Below are positions 21,246 through 32,139 of a stretch of DNA of 64,000 bases, piece by piece. The position numbers were made by a program, and so were the translations under genes. The DNA is taken from the NCBI RefSeq assembly GCF_021462225.1, contig NC_061813.1, forward strand, positions 22,282,442 through 22,346,441, in the 5' to 3' direction. How positions within the stretch are numbered: position 1 is the first letter of the stretch; the number at the start of each line of letters is the position of its first letter. The notes below the pieces were generated by a model. That model was given only the letters and a program-made list of their open reading frames with translations, had not been told where the DNA came from and did not search any database. Source of the stretch: Girardinichthys multiradiatus. Its lineage: Eukaryota > Chordata > Actinopteri > Cyprinodontiformes > Goodeidae.

Positions 21246-22948
21246 GTTTAAAGTTATTGAAAATGTAGTTTAAATGTGCTCATTCTTTTTGTTGCTGTAC
21301 AAAAAATTGTTCCAAACCACGATCTCAAAGCAGAGTTTTAATGTGCACCAAATTTACTAATGACATGGTTTCCCTTTTAATGATATTCGCTCAGACAATG
21401 TTTGCATGAATATATTCATGAGCGAGGCTGATGCGGAAGGGAAGACGAGACAAGCAGCCGAGCCGCCCGATTATTAAATAACTACATAAACCCTCAAAGA
21501 ACAGACAGCTACACCAACAAACACAAAAGCAAAGGAAAAAACAAATGAGAAAAAACAAAGAAGATCCACTATTTATGAAATCACTCTGTCTTGTTGTTGC
21601 TGTTTATTTCCCAAAGTTTTGAGCTTTGCACCAGTTTATATCTCATTTAAATTATGTCTTATCACTTAGACATTACTTTCTCCTGTGAAGGTGAAAGAAG
21701 GATGCTTAGCAAACATAGTGTCAGTGACATATTGACGCCTGTTGCCGTAACCATAGAAACTTGTGAATGAAATCTCTGGTTCTCATGTCTGGGAGGCAGC
21801 TGTAATCACATGCAGCGATTTATTTTTTATTTTGCCAGTGCAATCTAACTTTGCTTCCGAAATTTTTTTTTAACCCATTTTACTTGCAGAATTATACATA
21901 TTAGAGCAATTTCAGCTATTATCTTAGCTGGGGCAACCTCTTCTGCTCAGAACAACACATGAGGCTCTCTTCCTCGCAATGTGCACTGATGTTTATTTTA
22001 GTAATGACTCATACAGGATCATACTCTGTGGTTGTCAGTAAGAAAAGAACAGCCAAAACACAATAGAAATGTGACAATGAAAAAAATGTGGTATAAATGG
22101 CTCAATGTTGCTTTGTGGTCAAGGCAAGTAGGGGGAGCTGATAAGAATGGACATTTTCACTGCTTTTATTGCACCGCAGAGGACAGCGATGCTCAGGGTG
22201 CATGGGTGACTGTTTCCAGGACATTAGATTGAGACATACCTTTGTGTGAGAGCTGTATATATGTGTGTGTGTGTACATGTGAGTGGGAGGCGCTGTGTTG
22301 GAGTCTGGGGGATATTGATAGCCTGTCTGTCCTTAGAAGAGCGCAATAGTTACGCCCCTAAACTCTTCATGGGAGATTTGCTTTAATTAATCCAAAGGAG
22401 GACGATGTTGCAATTCACACAAACCCAAAACATGAACGGATGACTGCGAGCTGTGACACTGCAGCGGTGAATGGGGCAATGACAGTATCAAACAACAGTT
22501 ATTTTTTTAAGTTTGATGTCCTCAGAAAAAGTGTTACTGCACCAAAGGAGAGAAAAAAAACAACATTTATTTTAATATTGCCTGATGGAGTAATCCTTTA
22601 ATTTAAATGGTTGATAAGTGGAAAAGTGCCCAGCTGGAGATAGTAAATACAAGTTTTAACTTTAAATCAACCTCTTCTTAAAATTGCTGACCAGCTTTCT
22701 ACTGGTGTTTTGAGCTCTTATGTGATGAGACATTTCTATTTACTATGGTCTTGATTATCCTTCAAACTGTCAAAGCAGGTATAAATTGTCCACCTGACAG
22801 GTGCGAACTGATGCATCGTCAGTATAGCCAATAATAAATCAAAAAATCTCTTTTGGCATTACAGCCATCGAACATAACTGCTGAGCAGCTTTTTTCATGA
22901 TTTCACTGGTGTTTTGACCATCTGTTTTTGTTTATAAACTACAAATAT
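21246..22948. other. No recognisable gene
   Basis: Unique sequence with some GC-moderate, low-repeat stretches (for example 21380-21480 and 22360-22420). These could be conserved non-coding DNA, but conservation cannot be judged from one sequence. Confidence 0.4.
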
Positions 22949-23751
22949 TTAAAGTGCCTGTGACATCAAATTTTCATGTTAAACCCAATTATATTTATGG
23001 AAAGGAAACATTGATACAATATTTTAAAAAGTAAATTCATGCCACTGAAATGAACATTTGTTGAGATTTATGGTCAAAAATTTCACTTCACTAAAAAGGG
23101 ATTTCCAGATGACTCCTTTGTGATTTTGTTGCGCTCTTTTATGACGTCAGAGGGGAACTCCTGCAGTTAAACTGACTGCTGCTACAATGGCCAACAACAC
23201 AGACAGCAGCAAAGAATATATTTCTTTAGATATATTTCAGTCACTATCACATAGAGATGCAGCAGAGTCAGAAGAACAAAGTCAGTTTTCATCAAATGGC
23301 AGAGCACCAGTGCTGCGGCCTGCGGACGTCGACCAGATTCTATTTTTGCCGGATGCCGGAGCACAGTCAGAGTCAATAAGCATGAATGGTACCGCACCAC
23401 CAGGAAACAGAACCAGCACAACTTCCAGGTTTTCAAAATAATTCACTAAAGACAGACTAGATCTCGTTATATTAATAAATACACACATATATTTATACAT
23501 ACACGTGTATGTATTAGCAGTTGTTAACATTGGATCAGTTACTGGGTTCACTTAACTAAGGTATTATAAATCGAGCAATTAAACATTAAATACACCAAAT
23601 TAAGCAACAAATGAACTCAGGGAAAAAAACATATGAAAATATCTGGATGCATAATTATAATATCATGTCAATTACTGCCCAGTCCCTAAATGTATAGATG
23701 TTTTCTTTCAATTTCTGCATTTGTAGGAAAAGCGTGTCACAGGCACTTTAA
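22949..23751. mobile_element. TIR element with TTAA target duplications
   Basis: Left end TTAA-AGTGCCTGTGACA (22949-22965) and right end TGTCACAGGCACT-TTAA (23735-23751) are perfect inverted repeats of 13 bp inside a TTAA duplication. The body is 795 bp. TTAA duplications are typical of piggyBac and Kolobok superfamilies. The ends are not the CCY start usual in piggyBac, so Kolobok or an unclassified group is possible. It carries one 84-codon ORF but no transposase domain, so it is probably non-autonomous. Confidence 0.75.
23187..23441 (+). CDS. 84-aa ORF inside the TTAA element
   Basis: An ATG-initiated frame (start at 23187) encodes an 84-residue Ser/Asn/Gln-rich protein: N-terminal MANNTDSSKEYISLDIFQSL, an acidic middle (DAAESEEQSQ), and RPADVDQILFLPDAG near residues 44-58. 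No membrane segment or catalytic motif is visible. It could be the first exon of a transposase whose remaining exons are deleted; CAG-GTTTTC near the end is a weak donor site. It could also be chance. I do not recognise it. Its location wholly within an inverted-repeat element argues for a mobile-element origin rather than a host gene. Confidence 0.35.
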   Translation: MANNTDSSKEYISLDIFQSLSHRDAAESEEQSQFSSNGRAPVLRPADVDQILFLPDAGAQSESISMNGTAPPGNRTSTTSRFSK

Positions 23752-26700
23752 GGTTGGATGGCCTGGGTTCCTCAGAAACTGCCCTAGTCGCATTCAATCC
23801 GTAACCTTAAAGACTCCTCAGTTCTTTTTGGTAATTAGATCATGTGATGTAGTTTTATAAATTTGTTTAACAAATGTTTTAAAATAGTAATACTGTGAAA
23901 CTTGGATATCATATCCTGGTCCATTCTAATGCATAATGGTCATTAAACAACATGCTTAATGGGCAAACATGTTGGAAGACCTTCTTCCATTTTAATTACA
24001 TTAAGTCCAGATGATTAGCCTACAGCTCTGCAGTGCTAAGAACACAGACAACCTTTAGACCTTCCACAACTTTGTTAATTTGGCTAACAAAAAAATTCAT
24101 ATCAAAATACACATTTTCATTATATAGTTTCAGAATGGTTACTGCTGTCTTGAGCAGAGGTGTGTGTGCGTCAATTGTAGTGAGCCAAGCTTAATAAAGG
24201 ACAGATGGTTAATCCCATGAATGACAAGAGATCTTCCTTGTGCTGATATAACCAGCCGAAGTTTGATTTAAGACCCTTCATTCACTAAGAAAAAAGGATT
24301 GCTTCTAGTCCTAATCGTCTTTCCACCAATAAAACTACAAACACTTAAAGGCGTTCATTATCAATGGGGGAGTGGCAACAGCTGCATGAGCGGCAAACTT
24401 CTTGTACTAAAAGTCCAATTTTCCAGTAGCAGTTTTAACCACCAGCCGGTGCTCATCTGTCTCCTGATACTAAATATAAACATGCCAGCGTGCTCTGGAT
24501 GCACAGGCGTCCAGGATTTAGCATCATTAATAAAACTCTGTTCCTCTGCATGTGACAGGAGCGTCTCTGCTTTGAAACTCTTGTCTTATAATGACTCGTT
24601 GTGCTTTGCGTGTCCATATCTCGCTAGCACATTAGCGTAATGTGAGTCACTGTGACCATGCGGCTTATTGTCAAGTAAAATCAGGTAATCGGCGCGGCAG
24701 CGTCAGAGTAGGTACCGGATTATCAAGTCTCTCTGTGTGTAAGATGATAAGCCCCTGCAACATTTCCGCAAATACAGAGTGGGTTTCCATACAGGTGGAA
24801 GGAAAAAGCTAAAATAAGCCAGGTGTGTATCAGATTATTTATTACCTCTCATGTTAGGGAAAGAGTGACAAACTGCTCTATATAGACTTCAAATCCTATT
24901 TTAGTTATCCACATTCATCCTCACAATGAATGGTATGAATACTCATGAATGTGCAACGTCCAAAACGGCAGGTATGCACAGGCAGAGGAGGAGCTGCCCC
25001 GACATATGGACGGTGGATTCTCAGCATTTCAGCTATTTGTTTTTCCAATCCACGAGTTCAGCGCACTGCTCCACACTTAATACAGCTCTGTGTGTGGGAT
25101 GATGGCGGGAGATGAGAGAATTAGGGGGCTGAAAACACAGGAGCAGACCCAGCAGGAGACCAAATTACACAGCCAACATTTCATGATGATAACATTGTTT
25201 ACAGCCTCTGGAGCTGATTTGCCTGCAGATGTGCAAATCTGAATGCACATGAAATGTACTCATGTGGAGACAAGAAGTAATTAAGTCATGGGGGAGAGAT
25301 TTGTAAGCAAACGTGATGATGAAGCTCTGCACAGGGCATCAAATCCTAGCAAATTGGCCATTTAGCCCCCCACTGCATAAAAGCAAAGGCATTATTAGAA
25401 TTTATAGGGTGTGTCTTACCTATTTACATAAATAATAAACCAACTGTTCTGCAATGAAAGTCTGAAAAGCTATAAAATTCTTTGAAAATGTGATGTGAAC
25501 CTACTTGCTATTTTTATAGAATGACAAAAAATAAGTTGATTGTAGAATTTGTTAATTAGTGAATGTGAACAGACAAGGGTTATAACTACCAATCTAATTA
25601 TTTTTACCACTTTAATAACTACTAGAGTAAAAGCGTGACTGTGTTGGCTGCTGTGTCTTCCCGTCTCAGTCTGATGTGTGGGCTCAGACCGCACTACTGC
25701 AACAATAGACCTTGAGAAATGCACATTTTAAAGCAAAGTGCCTATTTTCTGAAGTAGGAGAACTGGTGTTTCTGTAAGGTTGTTTTGTGCAGAATTAACA
25801 GGAACTGCAAGGAAAAGTAATAAGCTGAAAAAGCAATGACTTATATTAAAACAGAGAGGATGGGATCCGTTTAGCAGGCTGAATCTTCAATATTTTAACC
25901 ATAAAGAGAAATTTGTTATCACAATTTAAAGCATTTGTTACGCAAGATTTTGTCTATTTAAAAATATATATTTTACCACAATTTACTACTTCCCTTTATT
26001 ATTACTATTATTATTATTGTTGTAGTAGTGGTTATTATTATGTTTTATTTATTTATTTATTTAATTCTTTTCTTTTAAATCAGGGAAACAGATCTTCTTA
26101 AGTGCTGCCAAAACTGTTCTCATTGAACAGCAGCACTCAGAACAACTCTGTACCACTACTTTCTGTTGATTACAACCACTTTCCCTGTGTAAAGAGACTT
26201 GCTGATGTCCTTTATGGCAAAAGGTGGGTGATATCATTAATCTGCAATCTATCACTGCAGTGCGAGTAATGCCCATTAATCAGTGTAATTAAAACTGTAA
26301 GGTAATAAAAAAGCAAACATGGTCACCTTGCCGGGCTCTATTACATTTTTAAATGCCTAATGTTCCTATTGTGCAACAAGCAGAAAACACAATAAAACTG
26401 GCTTATGTGGAACCCTGAGTGAATTATAGTTTGATAAAGAAGAACCTGGGGGCACAGTTTTTGGCTGTATAAAATCCTTGGTTTCAAATCAAAGAGACTA
26501 TTTTAACACAGGCCATCTCTAACACCCATTTTCTCTAATGAAAAATCCAGAGGTTAATATGTAAATCTAAGTGGAAAAGCATGTTGATTTTGCTCCTAGT
26601 ACATTTATTCTGTGCTTCTCTTATAACTTCCATAACAAACTTGCAATATAAACTTATCTAATTCATTAATTTGTAATGAGCAAAACTAGAGCACTCTGAA

Positions 26701-27380
26701 ACCAGGGTTAGTCATTGTTTTTTAAGACAGAAATCTTTTCAAAAATGCTTGAATGTAAAATTTATTACCATGGCTTTAGTTTTTGCCAAGCATGTACAAA
26801 GGTTTTCAAGATGGCTGTAACTGGCCTGCTTTCTGAGTTTCTACTTCCCACTTATTGACCTCAGCTGAAAGGAAAAACAGTTGTAAAACACAGCATCACA
26901 ACTGTGATCCTGCTTCAGCCACTATAGCTGTAAAAAGCCAAGGTCAAAATAATTGGCTGTTCTCTTAAGGTGTCACTGATTTTTTTTTTTTTGCACTATG
27001 TTGCCTGGGATGTGTTACAGCAGGTCAACAATTTATTACAGCTAAAACCCGAACAGCAGGGGAGCGCCTTGCTCTTCATAACTCAAACAGGGATGGAGCA
27101 ACATAAGTCTTTTCCGTCACACCCTGCTAGTGATGCACTTCAAGCTAACACCTTGCAAATTGATTCTTCACTGAGCAAACAAACATAACCACTCTGAACT
27201 ACACTCAGGCTAAGACGACGGATATGGTGAAGGTATTACTTAGGAGAGGCTCCATGTTTCTAAACAGCACACAAAAGACTTAAACATGGGTGATAAAATG
27301 GCAGCAACCTTCTGCATTCTAAAAGTTTGTAGCAGAAGAAGTCTATATGTATAATAAAAAAAGTCAAAGAAGTAAATGTC
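23752..27380. other. No recognisable gene
   Basis: Unique sequence. It includes a TTA-type triplet run near 25995-26045 and an ATTT run at 26045-26065. Some stretches (24640-24780 and 25190-25330) are GC-moderate and repeat-free, and could be non-coding regulatory DNA. No ORF is convincing. Confidence 0.4.
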
Positions 27381-27612
27381 TCGCAAAACTATTCATACAC
27401 TTGTTATTTTTTACTTTTGTCATTTCAGAGCCACAAACAGCAATATATTTTAATGGTATTTTATGTAATAGACGGCATAAAGTCATGTATAATTATAAAT
27501 GATACGCAATTTTTATAATTCCTTACAAATATAAAAGTAGTTTTCTCTTGTCTTTAGCATCTTGTATTCTAAAGAAAAGGTTCTCTAGTCAGATTAGACC
27601 GAAATTGAACTT

Positions 27613-28120
27613 TTGCACCTAGGTTTAAAGTGCTATGGCAGGCAGAAAGCTGACACTACGTATCACTGTGAACACAAAATCCCTACTGTGAAACATGGTA
27701 TGGGACGCATCATGCTGTGGGGATGCTATCCTTCAACAGTGACAAGGAAGGTGCTCAGAGTTGATGGGAAAATAGGATGGAGCTATATACAGGGCAAACC
27801 TGGAACAAGAAGACCTGCTAGAGGTGAAGGTTCACCAACCCTAAATAAAGGACAGCAACACTAAATAAAACAAGACCGACACTAGAATGGTTTAGCTATG
27901 AACAACAAATGGCCCAATGAAAGCCCAGACCAAACACAATTAAGAATCTGAGGCTAGACTTTAATTATGCTTTTAATAAATGCTGTTCATTTAATCTGAC
28001 TGAGCTTGTAGTATTTTGCAAGGAAGAATGAGCAAAAACTTCTGTCTTTATTCAGTGTGTGCAAAGATGACAGAGATATACCCCAAAACACCTGCAGTTA
28101 TAAGGTTATTGGCTCGGGGG
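27613..28120 (+). pseudogene. Tc1-like transposase remnant
   Basis: Plus-strand remnants of a DDE transposase. The HTVKHG-type segment and MLWGC motif near 27685-27735 are followed by degraded sequence matching the region that normally holds 'fqqDNdpkHt'. A 'lwPsqSpDLnpIE'-like run is recognisable at DNA level ('atggcccaatgaaagcccag' at 27909). The element's C-terminus lies near 28100. Multiple frameshifts; the helix-turn-helix domains are absent. Not functional. Confidence 0.65.
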
Positions 28121-28141
28121 CAAACTTTTCAAACTTTATTT

Positions 28142-28708
28142 GTAAAAATCAGTAATGGGAATAACGGCGTTAAAATAAATTACGTTACTAAAGGCGTTAC
28201 TTTTTTCAGTAACGAGTTATCAAACGAATTACTTTTTCCATCGTTACAACACCGTTACATTACCGACAATTAAATGGGGGGCGTTATAAACTAAAGCTAC
28301 TCATTAAAGCTCTTGTCATCTGTTGTGGCTCACAGTCACAGGAGCTAAGCTTTTTTCCTTTGGTGAAGGGAGGAGCAAGGGGCGAGACAACCTTATAAGT
28401 GATGATGATTGGCTAAGGTAGAGTAAGCATTTATGGTAAGCCAATCAGAGGCAGTGTTCAGTTAACACAAACCACAAACGCAAACGTAATTCCATTTTAT
28501 GCAACTGGCTTGTGAAACCTTAGAAAACATTTTTAATTTGTAGACATATTTAAACTTAAAAAAGTAACACAATAGTTAATTTCCCTGTTAACTAGTTACT
28601 TTTAAAGCGGAGTAACTCAGTTACTAACTCAGATACCTTTTGGGAGAAGTAACTAGTAACTATAACTAATGTTTTTTTTTAAGTAACATACCCAAGACTG
28701 GTAAAATC
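28142..28708. mobile_element. hAT-like MITE inserted in Tc1
   Basis: Body 28150-28700. The ends are CAGTAATGGGAATAAC and, reverse complemented, CAGTCTTGGGTATGTTAC, i.e. imperfect inverted repeats starting CAG. The 8-bp flanks are GTAAAAAT and GTAAAATC, consistent with a decayed hAT duplication of 8 bp. The interior is full of GTTAC-type repeats and non-coding. The Tc1 sequence resumes exactly after it. A fragment of the same family lies at 55105-55195. Confidence 0.75.
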
Positions 28709-28867
28709 ATTTACCAGCAACAAGTCATCAATTGACTTTCACTTTAGAATTATGTACTACTTTGTGCTGGTCTATCACATAAAACCTCAATGATGTACTT
28801 TAAAGTTGTAACGTGTGAAAAAGTGGAAAGCTTCAAGGCATATGAATACTTTTGAAAGGTGCTGTTA

Positions 28868-30477
28868 ATGTGTTGTAAAAAGCCTAATTACCGTCCACAT
28901 GACAAGAGTAGTGTCTGCATGTGTGCTATTGTGTTGGCATATGAACATAAAGGCTGTGAGAAGCTGCAGTAAATCATGCACCTCTTTGCAAACCACAGCT
29001 AATGTAAAACATTAGGCTATTATGTCCCGTGTTGGCCTCTTTTAATTGTTTCTTGTCAAGCTGCAATATTTATTGCCATTAAAACAGATCTCTAAGGCAA
29101 AAACATGCTGTTAGAAAATCCCACAAGGGCCATCAAAATATTGATTTATTTTCATAAGGGACACATTTTCTCAGAATGGAGTAATATTTTGAAAATCTGT
29201 TTGAAATTTTCAGAAAACTTGGGAGGAAATCATTTTTTTGAGGAAATGCTGCATAAAGTGCATTTGATTCTAATTATTTATTTCAAGGAAGGGTATAAAT
29301 GTTTAGCTGGTTAGATGACTCAGAGCTCTTTTCCTTCCATACATCAGTAAGACACGTAGGTTTTCCATTTTCCATCTCAGTCTAGAAGAAAATCTGCCTA
29401 AAAAGCAATATTACAAAATAATTCAATTGCGAGATAAAAAGATGATGTTCATGTAGGTTTCCTGCTGGTCATGCCTGTGTTTGGGTGCCTTGGGTTTAAA
29501 AGCTTTCCTGTGCATCTGAACAGTGATGTCACAGCTGCCATCAGTGGTTCCAGCTTGACAAACAGGAACAGAAGATCCCACCACAGCCAGCATTTGTGGC
29601 TAAATTAGGCCTGGGACAGGGGTCAACTCTCTGATGTCACCGGTGGTCTAAGAACAGTTGCCACATGAACAACAATGGCTTTAACCTTGGCACCCTGACC
29701 ATACTGCGTTCCATAACGACATTCCCCTTGGAACGATCCCCTTGTTTTCTCTGCCTCCTTTTGCTTTATGAGAATGCTATACTAGACCTTTGTTCTTTCC
29801 TCATGTCAGTCTCATATTCAACCCCATGTAACTGATGAGGCTAATTACAGGAATACAAACAAGTCTTGATCTTTAAAATAAGAAAAGGAGAATGTGACAC
29901 ATGGACATGACAACATGGAGGACATGGAGAAAACCAGACTGGTATCTCTAGAACATCCCTAGGGATTTCACATCCATCAATGACCTTGCTTTGAAAATTT
30001 ATGGCGTGGCTTGGATTAATAAGGAAATTTAATTTGCGTAACAATTTTAAATGTGGATGAGATGGTGGATAGATGGTCTGTAATTAGATTGAGCCGCACA
30101 GAAGATATCAACATGAGGCTCTTACATCACACTGGATGACATTCATCAAAATGGGTTTTAATAGAGGCACATTTTTAAAAGAAAAGCCTGAATTAGAGTT
30201 TGGCTTTGTGCACATAGTTCGTCGTTTCTTAGAAAAATAAAATGAAACTGTCTTTTCCTTTTGTTTTGTCCGTTCAATATGTTAGACAGCTATGGCTTTT
30301 CCAGAAGCTGAACCAGATTTTCAGATATCAGACAAGAAAGTGCCAGACGAATGGTCACCTTCAGCAAAAGTATAAAAGAAATAAAATGCACAAATTTAAA
30401 ACAACACAAATGCAAATTTAAAACAACTACCACTACAGCTAAATAATTTCACAAACTGTTATAATATGATAGTATAG
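28868..30477. other. No recognisable gene
   Basis: Unique AT-rich sequence without a convincing ORF. Confidence 0.5.
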
Positions 30478-30620
30478 ACTATAACAGTCAGTCAGTCATT
30501 TTCTACCGCTTATTCCATAGTGGGTCATGGGGGAGCTGGTGCCTATCTCCAGCAGTCTATGGGTGGGAGGCGGGGTACACCCTGGACAGGTCGCCAGTCC
30601 ATCGCAGGGCACTATAACAG
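30478..30620 (-). mobile_element. Short SINE copy (123 bp)
   Basis: Body 30488-30610 between perfect 10-bp duplications ACTATAACAG (30478-30487 and 30611-30620). It holds only the 3' part of the SINE: GACT tail, AATAAGCGGTAGAAAATGAC and the GGTACACCCTGGACAGG region. It ends at GCCCTGCGATGG, with no tRNA-like head. Confidence 0.95.
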
Positions 30621-30944
30621 TAAAACCTATCATTTTATTTCTCGTTATTTTGATATAATACAGACACACACTCATGAAAAGTGAGAGGACACAGTCGAGT
30701 ATGTTGACAGGCAGTTGGAGTCAGCTCCTTCATGTAGCTACTTATGAGATTGATTTTTAAATCAGTGTCAGCTATAGATACTTCAAATATCAAGGTTGAA
30801 ATCTGGATCTAATTTCTGGTATAGATATAAAGGTAAAGACAGTGTCAGTTAGACCAAAAGCAGGCCACTTTTAAAGGATATTGGGGTTTTGTTAAGAAAT
30901 AAAACAGACGTACAAAATGGAGACCTGCACAGAACAAAATACAC

Positions 30945-31098
30945 ATCAGCTAAAGTCAGTCAGTCAGTCAGTCATTTTCTACCGCTTATTCCATAGTGGG
31001 TCGCGGGGGAGCTGGTGCCTATCTCCAGCAGTCTATGGGCGAGAGGCGGGGTACACCCTGGACAGGTCGCCAGTCCATCGCAGGGCATCAGCTAAAGT
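30945..31098 (-). mobile_element. Short SINE copy (130 bp)
   Basis: Body 30957-31086 between perfect 12-bp duplications ATCAGCTAAAGT (30945-30956 and 31087-31098). Nearly identical to the copy at 30488 and ending at exactly the same 5' base. The length difference comes from the number of GACT units. Confidence 0.95.
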
Positions 31099-31544
31099 CT
31101 GTATAGTTTAAAAGTCAACTTGCTTATTTTGCAGAATATTAATATTCTTTTCTAAACAGTCAAATCAGTGCAAAAAATCGGATTGCTCATTACAGCATTA
31201 ATACAAAAAATGTATTAACAGAAAATGTAAACGTAAATTTCACTTCGTCATAGTAAAACATTTTGAGGCTCAAGAAAATACCATACTGTAGTTCCACTTA
31301 CTAAAAACCAAAATTTTAATGTAATTTCTAAATTCAACCTTAACATACAGAAAAGATAACTATTCTGTCTTAGTTTTTCATGGTGGCTCACAGCTTTGTA
31401 AAACATAAAATAAATTTGACAAATTTGATCCAAAAAAAAAAAAAAACTATTACAAAGTTGACCAAACTTTTTTCCCCTGAGGTAAATTGTGACTTAGTGA
31501 AAGCAATCAAAGGGTTAGACATTAAGTCAATTACAGACACATTA
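31099..31544. other. No recognisable gene
   Basis: AT-rich sequence with a 15-base A run at 31432-31446. Confidence 0.5.
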
Positions 31545-32139
31545 TGTTTCCTGCCTCTGTCGAGATCCGTCCCTGTTAGGTTTTTGTGCTTGTTTACTTT
31601 CTCTGCGAAGCCACGTGCTTTTCTGTTTATTCATGTTTATTAGATTTCTTCTGTTTAGTTTTTGTTACTTGTGTTTGTTGCTCCCTGGGTTCCGGTATTA
31701 GATGTATTTAGCTATATCCTGATAGATCTGGTTTCATCTTGTTTATATTCTTCATTCTAGTCATGGTTTACTTGTGTTCTGGTCACCTCCGTGCTCTCCA
31801 TGATCATCAGGTTAATTAGTCATTCTCCCCCTGTATTGTTTAGGTTCCCTAGTCCTCAGCTGTCTCACGTTCTCCTGATTAGCTCCTCTCCTAGTTCATT
31901 GGTTCACACTCCACATCCCTCAGCATTTAAGTTCTCTGGTATTCATTTTTCTCGACTGGATTCTCTGCATTTGTTGCCTCTGCATGTGCTGCCTTAGCTG
32001 CAACCTCCCTAGGTCTACCTCTCAGTGTTTTGCGTGTCACTCTGCCTATGTATGTATGTAAGTTTTGCCAACTATTATTAAAATCTTGTCGACGTCCTCC
32101 TGCCTGCATTTTGGAGCTGCTCAATAACAAACGATGACA
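31545..32139 (+). mobile_element. Probable solo LTR (gypsy-like)
   Basis: A pyrimidine-rich stretch unlike its neighbours. It begins near TGTTTCCTGCC and ends 'cctgcctgcattttggagct' through 'aacgatgaca'. TTAAAATCTTGTCGACGT precedes the end. T-rich U3, a polyadenylation-like region and a terminal CA are typical of fish gypsy-type LTRs. Neither boundary is secured by a target duplication, so this is tentative. Confidence 0.4.

Larger units (their letters stand above)
27381..28867 (+). mobile_element. Tc1-like transposon, degraded, carrying a hAT-like MITE
   Basis: Left inverted repeat from 27381 ('tattcatacac', then 'gagccacaaacag') and right repeat ending near 28867 ('gaatacttttgaaaggtgct'). 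Between them lie transposase remnants on the plus strand: an AKMTEIYPKTPAVIRL-type C-terminus (28056-28112) and, upstream, TVKHGMGRIMLWGCYPSTVT at about 27685-27745. The latter corresponds to the conserved G-G-S/W-G-C-F region of the DDE domain. The N-terminal DNA-binding part is deleted (about 27560), and stops and indels are frequent. A 551-bp MITE is inserted near the 3' end. Confidence 0.8.

Noticed and set aside
24640..25330. Possible conserved non-coding element
   Set aside because: Composition and absence of repeats are suggestive, but conservation cannot be shown from a single sequence.
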